Below are positions 7,743-11,598 of a stretch of DNA of 11,598 bases, piece by piece. The translations under genes were made by a program, and so were the position numbers. This DNA comes from DASRRB01 sp036732755 (GTDB lineage: Bacteria > Planctomycetota > B15-G4 > SIAN01). The notes under the pieces are model-generated. The model saw nothing but the letters and a program-made list of their open reading frames with translations. It did no database searches and was not told the DNA's origin. Numbering within the stretch: the stretch's first letter is position 1; the number at the start of each line of letters is the position of its first letter. The stretch spans positions 1 to 11,598 of the forward strand of contig DAINBU010000142.1 of the NCBI GenBank assembly GCA_036732755.1, written 5' to 3'.

Positions 7743-8153
7743 TCAAGGCTCGCGCTGGGGAGGGGCCCCGCGGCCGGCGTCGGCGGTCAGGAGCTCCCGA
7801 GCGCGGCGCGCGAGGAGCGTGGGCGCGAACGGCCGCGCCAGGTAGTCGGTGGCCCCGAGCTCGTCGCCGAGGCGGCGGTCGTCGGGTTCGGAGCGGCCGG
7901 TCAGGAAGATCATGCAGGTCGCCGCGCGCGGCGCTCCGCCCTTGCGCCACTCCTCGAGAGCGCGTCCCCCGTCGCGCCGCAAGGTCGCGCCGTCGAGCAC
8001 GACGACCTCGGGGTGCCGGCGGCGGCAGAGCTCGGCCGCCTCGCCGCCGTCTGCGCTCTCCAGGACCTCGAATCCGTCGCCGGCGAGCGCGCTCGCGAGC
8101 GACCGCAGCCGCAGCGGTTCGCCGTCGACCAGCAGCACGCACGGCGCACCCAT
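7743..8153 (-). CDS. Single-domain response-regulator receiver protein with degenerate active site
   Basis: The 136-aa CheY-like receiver domain has no output domain. The start is the ATG at 8153, with a strong GAGGAG 6 nt upstream. The fold is recognisable: 'CVLLVDGEP' (5-13), phosphoacceptor-position Asp54 in 'VVVLDGATL', Thr85 in 'MIFLTGR' and 'GATDYLARPFAP' (100-111). Two active-site features depart from the consensus. The usual acidic pair DD is Asp10-Gly11 (followed by Glu12), and the near-invariant Lys before Pro-Phe is Arg107. Phosphorylation may therefore be weak or absent. The last dozen residues are a Pro/Arg/Gly tail. The gene diverges from the PGRP lipoprotein gene and precedes the aminotransferase operon in the same direction, with a hairpin between. 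Partners (kinase, target) are not visible. Confidence is high for the family and low for the role. Confidence 0.88.
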   Translation of the reverse strand: MGAPCVLLVDGEPLRLRSLASALAGDGFEVLESADGGEAAELCRRRHPEVVVLDGATLRRDGGRALEEWRKGGAPRAATCMIFLTGRSEPDDRRLGDELGATDYLARPFAPTLLARRARELLTADAGRGAPPQREP

Positions 8154-8350
8154 CGTCCGCTCCTCGACGCCCCCACCGATCGGCGTGGCACGAACTGCGA
8201 TCGACCGCCCGCTCGCGCCGCTTGAGCGCGCGCTTGATCCCCCGGAGCGCCCGGGTAGCTTTCCGGCGGCTCGCTTCCTGGCGGAAGGCGGGCAGTTGCG
8301 CGACGGCGGAGGCGGAAACCGGCGGCGCGCGGGTCTTTCGGGAGGGGGTC
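8154..8350. promoter_or_regulatory. Divergent intergenic region, receiver gene / PGRP lipoprotein gene
   Basis: These 197 bp carry the start signals for two divergent genes. A weak plus-strand promoter candidate is TTGATC (8234-8239), a 16-nt spacer, then TAGCTT (8256-8261), which matches the -10 consensus poorly. CGCTTGA is repeated directly at 8219-8225 and 8231-8237 with a 12-base period, and the palindrome AGCGCGCGCT (8225-8234) lies across the two copies. Shine-Dalgarno sequences sit at both ends (GAGGAG for the receiver, GGGAGGGGG for the lipoprotein). The presence of promoters is inferred from gene layout; the specific boxes are uncertain. Confidence 0.4.
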
Positions 8351-9565
8351 ATGATGCGGACACGAGCAGTCGCGTCGCTCGGTCGAAGCGTCTTCGTTTT
8401 CGGCGCGCTGACGGGACTCGTGCTCGGCACCGGCTGCAGCTCGACTCCCGAGTTCGAGAAGAGCGACGCGGCGACCGCCGGACGCGACCGCGCCGACGAG
8501 TGGCGCGGCCAGGGTCTCCATGCGACGGCCGCGCGCCAGTACGAGGAGTCGGCGCGGCTCGCGGGCGACGACGGCGACCCCGCGTTCCAGGCGCGCTGCC
8601 TGTTCGACGCCGCCGACGCGTGGCTGCTCGACGGCCGCGCCAGCGTCGCCGAGATCGACGTGCAGAAGGCCGAGCGGGTGATCCCCTCGCTTCCCGTCGA
8701 CGGCTCGAAGCGGCGCGCGCTCGAGTTCCGGCTCGCGGCCGCGAAGGGCGACATTGCGCTGGTCTGCAAGCGGAACGACGAGGCGCGCGCGCACTACGAG
8801 GAGGCGATGTCGCGCGCGCTCGGGACCGACCGCGACCTCGTCGCGATGCGCCTCTCTCTGCTCGCGGAGAGCATCGGCGACACGCGGCGCGCGAAGTGGT
8901 ACCACAACCAGATCGCCGACCGAGGCAACCCGCGCCTCGTCGAGCTGCGCTCGATGCTGCTGCCGGCGAGCTCCGCGGCGAGCGCGTCGTCTCCCGCGGC
9001 CGCGCCCTCCCCCGCCGCCGCGCCCGCGGCGCCGAGCAGCGTCGCGCTCCCGAACGTCCTGCCGCGCTCCGCGTGGGGCGCGCGCCGCATGCACTCGAAC
9101 CTCGACCGCATGACGTCGATCACGCGCATCACGGTGCACCACACCGCGACGCGCCTCCCCGACAACACTCCGCGCACCGCCGCCGACGCGATCCACAAGT
9201 TCCAGATCGAGCACCAGGACGACAAGGGCTGGGCCGACATCGGCTACCACTTCCTGATCGATCCGGCCGGCCGCATCTGGGAGGGCCGCCCGCTGCAGTG
9301 GCAGGGCGCGCACGCCGGCACGCCCGACCTGAACATCGGCAACATCGGCATCGCGCTGATCGGCGACTTCGACGTCGAGCAGCCGTCGGGCGCGCAGAAG
9401 CAGGCGCTCGGCGATCTGCTCACCTCGCTCTGCATGCGCTACCGCGTCGACCGCGGCCACGTCTTCACCCACAAGGAGATCCGGCCGGGCCCGACCGAGT
9501 GCCCCGGCCAGTCGCTCCAGCGCGTCGTCAACCGTTGGCGCGCCGCGGCGGCCCTGACTCCCTGA
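8351..9565 (+). CDS. Lipoprotein with TPR-like region and C-terminal PGRP/N-acetylmuramoyl-L-alanine amidase domain
   Basis: This 404-aa exported protein is predicted to cut the amide bond between N-acetylmuramic acid and L-Ala in peptidoglycan. It has a basic N-terminus, a hydrophobic segment (about 13-27) and Cys29 in 'LGTGCSS', a lipoprotein signal that is slightly off consensus because Leu is at -4. Residues 40-205 are Ala-rich helical pairs resembling TPRs. An Ala/Ser/Pro linker follows (206-232), then the amidase_2/PGRP domain from 'LPRSAWGARR' (237-246). Zinc ligands are His263 ('TVHHTAT'), His374 ('FTHKE') and Cys384 ('TECPG'). Tyr299 ('IGYHFLID') and Thr382 match the accessory residues of amidase-active PGRPs, so the site looks complete. 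The start is the ATG at 8351 next to GGGAGGGGG; the ATG at 8354 is equally possible. The gene sits between two regulator genes. Confidence 0.93.
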   Translation: MMRTRAVASLGRSVFVFGALTGLVLGTGCSSTPEFEKSDAATAGRDRADEWRGQGLHATAARQYEESARLAGDDGDPAFQARCLFDAADAWLLDGRASVAEIDVQKAERVIPSLPVDGSKRRALEFRLAAAKGDIALVCKRNDEARAHYEEAMSRALGTDRDLVAMRLSLLAESIGDTRRAKWYHNQIADRGNPRLVELRSMLLPASSAASASSPAAAPSPAAAPAAPSSVALPNVLPRSAWGARRMHSNLDRMTSITRITVHHTATRLPDNTPRTAADAIHKFQIEHQDDKGWADIGYHFLIDPAGRIWEGRPLQWQGAHAGTPDLNIGNIGIALIGDFDVEQPSGAQKQALGDLLTSLCMRYRVDRGHVFTHKEIRPGPTECPGQSLQRVVNRWRAAAALTP

Positions 9566-9598
9566 TCCCCGGCGGAATCCCCGGGACGTAGGGGTCAG
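9562..9598. terminator. Possible hairpin between the PGRP lipoprotein and HTH-receiver genes
   Basis: The 29-bp gap and both stop codons can fold as CTGA-(T)-CCCC (9562-9570, one bulged T) against GGGGTCAG (9591-9598). An alternative inner hairpin is CCCGG (9568-9572) with CCGGG (9581-9585). The two folds compete. There is no T-tract, and evidence for termination is weaker than at 3962-3995. Confidence 0.35.
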
Positions 9599-10188
9599 GC
9601 GCCGATCTTCAGCAGCTTGAAGATCGCGTCGCGGACGTCTTCGTACGAGAAGGGCTTGCGCAGGAACTCGTCGACGCCGCGCGCCTTGAGCTGCAGCGCC
9701 TCGGCCTCCGAGACGAAGCCCGAGAAGACGACGATCTTCATGTCGGCGAGCTCGGCGTCGGCGCGGATGCTCTCCGCGACCTGCCCGCCCGTGATGTCGC
9801 CGAGGTTGTAGTCGGTGAGCAGCAGGTGCGGCCGGAACGACCGCGTCTTGAGCCCCGCCTCGTACCCATTGCGCGCCACCTGCCAGTCGAACTGGCCCAT
9901 CTGGCGCAGGTACTCCTCGAGGATCGACACCACCGCCTCCTCGTCGTCGACGATCAGGATGCGGCGGCGCGAGGAGGGCTCGGAGTCGCGCTCGGCGAGC
10001 GGGATCCCGTGCTCCTTCATGAACTGCAGCACGTCGGCGCGCGCGAAGCGCCGGTCGCGCGAGCCCGGGATCTTGTAGCCCTTCAAGTGGCCCTTCTCGA
10101 ACCACTTGATCGCGGTGCGGATCGTCACGTGGCAGAGCCGTGCCACCTCCCCCGTCGTCAGCACTTCCTTGTGCAGCGGCGAGGTCAT
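9595..10188 (-). CDS. Response regulator with N-terminal MerR/excisionase-like HTH and C-terminal receiver
   Basis: This 197-aa cytoplasmic regulator carries at about residues 8-57 a helix-turn-helix of the excisionase/MerR type ('LTTGEVARLCHVTIRTAIKWFEKG', then wing 'KGYKIPGSRDRRFARADVLQFM'). After a short linker (58-75), a complete receiver domain runs from 76 to 197. The receiver has the acidic pair Asp81-Asp82 ('LIVDDEE'), phosphoacceptor Asp126 ('LLLTDYNL'), Ser156 ('VVFSGF') and Lys178 ('FLRKPFS'), so it should be phosphorylatable. The order HTH then receiver is the reverse of the common receiver-then-DNA-binding layout. The start is the ATG at 10188, preceded by AAGGAGGAG; the frame continues upstream to 10380 but without a comparable RBS. 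No histidine kinase is nearby. The gene converges on the PGRP lipoprotein and diverges from tRNA-Val. Target genes are unknown. Confidence 0.92.
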   Translation of the reverse strand: MTSPLHKEVLTTGEVARLCHVTIRTAIKWFEKGHLKGYKIPGSRDRRFARADVLQFMKEHGIPLAERDSEPSSRRRILIVDDEEAVVSILEEYLRQMGQFDWQVARNGYEAGLKTRSFRPHLLLTDYNLGDITGGQVAESIRADAELADMKIVVFSGFVSEAEALQLKARGVDEFLRKPFSYEDVRDAIFKLLKIGA

Positions 10189-10220
10189 CCGTCCGGTCTC
10201 CTCCTTCCCCCATCGACCGG

Positions 10221-10236
10221 GAGGCGCGCGCGCCTC
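10221..10236. promoter_or_regulatory. 16-bp perfect palindrome upstream of the HTH-receiver gene
   Basis: GAGGCGCGCGCGCCTC is a perfect 16-bp palindrome. It lies 33 bp before the HTH-receiver start, between its Shine-Dalgarno and a possible promoter. As DNA it could be an operator, perhaps autoregulatory. As RNA it would form a leader hairpin. GC runs are frequent in this genome, so function is only inferred. Confidence 0.35.
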
Positions 10237-10266
10237 GATCCCGATTCGCGGAGCCGGGGCCGGGGC

Positions 10267-10294
10267 ATTGTCCGTGCACCGCGACCGATTACAA
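10267..10294 (-). promoter_or_regulatory. Possible promoter for the HTH-receiver gene
   Basis: On the minus strand, TTGTAA (10294-10289) is followed after 16 nt by GACAAT (10272-10267). Each box matches 4 of 6 sigma70 consensus positions, in a locally less GC-rich patch. Transcription would begin near 10260, leaving a leader of about 70 nt that contains the 16-bp palindrome. This is a modest prediction. Confidence 0.35.
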
Positions 10295-10323
10295 CTTGGC
10301 GGCGCGCTCCGCGGAAACGCCGC

Positions 10324-10353
10324 TTGATCCTCCCGCCGAACGGCTCCTATAAG
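10324..10353 (+). promoter_or_regulatory. Sigma70-type promoter of tRNA-Val
   Basis: TTGATC (10324-10329, 4/6 to TTGACA) and TATAAG (10348-10353, 5/6 to TATAAT) are 18 nt apart. This is the best promoter-like pair in the window and points at the tRNA gene. Initiation near 10360 would leave a leader of about 55 nt for removal by tRNA 5' processing. The leader contains a 6-bp hairpin, CGCCGT (10367-10372) with ACGGCG (10379-10384). Confidence 0.65.
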
Positions 10354-10415
10354 GTTCCGCTTCTCACGCCGTACCAGCACGGCGAGAGCGTCGAGTCTCG
10401 CGAAGTCGCAGTACC

Positions 10416-10492
10416 GGGCGATTAGCTCAGCTGGCTAGAGCACCAGCTCGACAAGCTGGGGGTCACTGGTTCGAATCCAGTATCGCCCACCA
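10416..10492 (+). tRNA. tRNA-Val(GAC), CCA end encoded, C at position 33
   Basis: This is a complete 77-nt cloverleaf. The acceptor is GGGCGAT (10416-10422) with ATCGCCC (10482-10488), with discriminator A and encoded CCA (10490-10492). The D stem is GCTC/GAGC, the anticodon stem CCAGC/GCTGG (10443-10447, 10455-10459) and the T stem ACTGG/CCAGT with the standard loop TTCGAAT. The anticodon loop is T-C-GAC-A-A, so the anticodon is GAC (10450-10452), reading GUC and GUU, the former very common in these genes. The base before the anticodon is C (10449), where U33 is nearly invariant in elongator tRNAs. All other positions look normal, and a good promoter lies upstream. The 3' half adjoins an integrase gene and probably serves as an attachment site. 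Confidence 0.95.
10455..10492 (+). other. Presumed integration attachment site (attL) in the tRNA-Val 3' half
   Basis: A tyrosine-integrase gene starts 105 bp past the tRNA 3' end and points away from it, the usual layout when an element has integrated into a tRNA 3' end. The crossover core would then lie somewhere between the anticodon arm and the CCA end. No second copy of this segment is in the window, so the limits given are a guess; the partner site would lie to the right. Confidence 0.35.
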
Positions 10493-10509
10493 TCACAAGA
10501 CCTGACCGA

Positions 10510-10547
10510 GCCGCGACATGCGGCAACCTGCTTCGGCGACGAAGCAG
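10510..10547 (+). terminator. Two tandem hairpins just downstream of tRNA-Val
   Basis: The first hairpin is GCCGC (10510-10514) with GCGGC (10520-10524) around GACAT. The second is CTGCTTCG (10528-10535) with CGAAGCAG (10540-10547), a perfect 8-bp stem closed by a GCGA tetraloop of GNRA type. They could end the tRNA transcript. The nearest T-run (10562-10566) is 14 nt further on, so this is not a standard intrinsic terminator. A role in the mobile element's end is also possible. Confidence 0.45.
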
Positions 10548-10564
10548 TGCGACGTGGACCGTTT

Positions 10565-10581
10565 TTGGTACGCCGTACCAA
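10565..10581. promoter_or_regulatory. 17-bp dyad, likely operator upstream of the integrase gene
   Basis: TTGGTACG (10565-10572) and CGTACCAA (10574-10581) are perfect inverted repeats around one central C. The dyad sits 16 bp before the integrase ATG, just upstream of its AAAGG ribosome binding site and overlapping a T5 run. The size, symmetry and position suit a repressor operator controlling integrase expression, or an integrase/directionality-factor binding site. No regulator gene for it is visible. Confidence 0.55.
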
Positions 10582-10597
10582 GAAAGGCTCGTCGCAC

Positions 10598-11598
10598 ATG
10601 TCCCCCGCCGACGTCGCGCAGCCGGTCGTCCGACCGCGCTCCTCGCGCATCCCGCGGCTGAACCTGCATCGTCCGAGCGGCCACTGGCGCGTCGTCCTCG
10701 ACGGCCGGAGTCACTACCTCGGCAAGGACCGCGTCGAGGCGCAGCGTCGCTACGAGGCGCTGCTGGCGCGATGGCTGCCGCAGCGCTGCCTTCCAGAAGG
10801 CGCGGCGCGCGTCGAGGTGGAGCCGGGTGCGGTGCGCGTGGCCGACGTCGCGGCGAAGTTTCTCGAAGCGCACGCGACCTACTTCGTCGGGCCCGATGGC
10901 GAGCAGACCGGCGAGCTCGACAACTTCGTGCGCGCGTTCGGCGTCCTGCTCGAGCTCTACGGGATGCTGCCGGCGGAGCAGTTCAGCCCGAAGCGGCTGA
11001 AGGACGTCCAGGCCGCGATGGTCGCGCGTGCGTGGTGCCGGTCCAGCGTCAATCACAACGTCCAGCGCGTGAAGCGGCTGTTCAAGTGGGCGACCGGCGA
11101 GGAACTCGTGCCGGCGAGCACCTACCACGGGCTGCAGGCGGTCGACGGGCTGCGGCGCTACCGGACCGCGGCCCCGGAGCCCGAGGCCGTCAAACCTGTG
11201 CCCGAGAAGGACTACGAGGCCGTGCTGCCGCACCTGCCGGCGATGGTGCGCGCGATGGTCGAGCTGCAGTACCTGACCGGGATGCGCGTCGGCGAGGTGC
11301 GGATGATGCGGACCTGCGACGTCGACCGGACCGGCAAGGTGTGGCGGTACACGCCGTGGCGCCACAAGACGCAGCACTTCGGCCGAGCGCGGATCGTCTG
11401 CCTCGGCCCAAAGTCGCAGGCGATCCTGGTGCCCTGGCTGAAGCTCGACCCGCAGGCGCCGATCTTCAGTCCGGAGGCCGGCGAGAAGCTCCGTCGTCGT
11501 CGCCAGCGCGCGCAGCGTCGGACGCGCGTGCAGCCGAGCCAGGTAGTGCGCAGCGAGCTGCGCGCGACGAAGGCCGACGAGCGCGTGCGGGCGCCCGG
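10598..11598 (+). CDS. Tyrosine recombinase/integrase, planctomycete-type, 3' end missing
   Basis: This site-specific DNA integrase is open for 333 codons and runs off the window. The start is the ATG at 10598, with AAAGG 10 nt upstream. Residues 20-60 form a short N-terminal DNA-binding arm ('SGHWRVVLDGRSHYLGKD', then 'YEALLARWL'). Residues 78-175 are a SAM-like core-binding domain ending 'WCRSSVNHNVQRVKRLFKWA'. The catalytic domain begins near 200: first catalytic Arg230 in 'LQYLTGMRVGEVRMM', and likely beta-hairpin Lys257 in 'HKTQHFGRARIVCLG'. 'PIFSPEAGEKLRRRRQRAQ' (288-306) matches a family-specific segment that precedes the HxxR box in planctomycete integrases. The His-x-x-Arg box, His/Trp and nucleophilic Tyr lie beyond the edge, so activity cannot be judged. 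It is adjacent to and co-directional with tRNA-Val. Confidence 0.92.
   Translation, partial: MSPADVAQPVVRPRSSRIPRLNLHRPSGHWRVVLDGRSHYLGKDRVEAQRRYEALLARWLPQRCLPEGAARVEVEPGAVRVADVAAKFLEAHATYFVGPDGEQTGELDNFVRAFGVLLELYGMLPAEQFSPKRLKDVQAAMVARAWCRSSVNHNVQRVKRLFKWATGEELVPASTYHGLQAVDGLRRYRTAAPEPEAVKPVPEKDYEAVLPHLPAMVRAMVELQYLTGMRVGEVRMMRTCDVDRTGKVWRYTPWRHKTQHFGRARIVCLGPKSQAILVPWLKLDPQAPIFSPEAGEKLRRRRQRAQRRTRVQPSQVVRSELRATKADERVRAP

Larger units (their letters stand above)
10493..11598 (+). mobile_element. Left end of a putative integrative element or genomic island
   Basis: It begins directly after tRNA-Val with a 105-bp leader containing three inverted repeats and a T5 run, followed by the integrase gene. 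In the integrase, codons ending in A or T (CTT, CCA, AAT, AAA, CCT, AGT) look more frequent than in the neighbouring genes. No other cargo is visible before the window ends, so element type and size are unknown. A stand-alone integrase beside a tRNA remains possible. Confidence 0.45.

Noticed and set aside
8225..8234. AGCGCGCGCT as a specific operator shared with the palindrome at 10221
   Set aside because: GCGCGCGC cores are common in the coding regions here (for example near 590, 3020 and 8785), so the similarity is not informative on its own.
6551..8350. In-frame upstream extension of the PGRP lipoprotein gene
   Set aside because: The frame is open by chance across three minus-strand genes; the lipoprotein signal and RBS place the true start at 8351.
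10189..10380. N-terminal extension of the HTH-receiver protein to an ATG at 10380
   Set aside because: The extension is Pro/Arg-rich, has no good RBS and would run through the promoter-like region; AAGGAGGAG before 10188 decides the start.
10435..10650. Minus-strand 71-codon open frame containing 'RYWIRTSDPQLVEL'
   Set aside because: It is the antisense of the tRNA gene; this peptide string is a familiar artefact of translating tRNA reverse strands.
10493..11377. Minus-strand 294-codon frame opposite the integrase
   Set aside because: The plus strand encodes a clear tyrosine recombinase; the minus frame has no domain and is rich in Arg/His as expected of a shadow.
1..11598. CRISPR array, insertion sequence, toxin-antitoxin pair or defence island
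   Set aside because: No spaced direct repeats, transposase motifs or known defence domains were seen; the only mobile-element signal is the integrase at the right end.

Overview
The window is very GC-rich and gene-dense. By eye, third codon positions are almost all G or C. The best lineage clue is the integrase at the right end: its short N-terminal arm ('VVLDGRSHYLG'), its core ('WCRSSVNHNVQRVKRLFKWA...LVPASTYHGLQAVDGLRR') and the 'IFSP' segment inside the catalytic domain match a tyrosine-recombinase family that is very abundant in Planctomycetota. A secreted HEAT-repeat protein with a 'WEFWWEFN' motif fits the same phylum. I infer a high-GC planctomycete. This rests on remembered family features, not on a search.

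Layout, left to right. (1) The 3' three-quarters of tgt (tRNA-guanine transglycosylase, +) converges on larC (nickel-pincer cofactor synthesis, -), with only 6 bp between them. (2) A divergent intergenic region leads to a secreted HEAT-repeat protein (+), which ends at a very strong hairpin terminator shared with the next gene. (3) A minus-strand cluster, read right to left, holds a class I aminotransferase, an L-threonine aldolase that overlaps it by GTGA, and a phosphomannomutase/phosphoglucomutase 16 bp further on. (4) A single-domain receiver protein with degenerate active-site residues (-) lies upstream of that cluster, separated from it by a strong hairpin. It diverges from a lipoprotein with a TPR-like N-terminus and a C-terminal PGRP/amidase domain (+). 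(5) This lipoprotein converges on an HTH-receiver protein (-) whose domain order is the reverse of most DNA-binding response regulators. (6) A tRNA-Val(GAC) gene with a good sigma70-type promoter is followed, 105 bp downstream and in the same direction, by the truncated integrase gene. The tRNA-integrase pair looks like the left boundary of an integrative element that continues past the window.

Most of the window is ordinary chromosomal gene content: queuosine tRNA modification, cofactor synthesis, amino-acid and sugar-phosphate metabolism, and envelope and regulatory functions. I see no CRISPR array, no insertion sequence, no recognisable defence island and no clear undescribed system. The parts most worth a second look are the tRNA-integrase junction (a C at the normally invariant U33, three inverted repeats and a near-perfect operator-like dyad) and the two unusual receiver proteins flanking the peptidoglycan-amidase lipoprotein. 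No stretch longer than about 230 bases lacks a gene.
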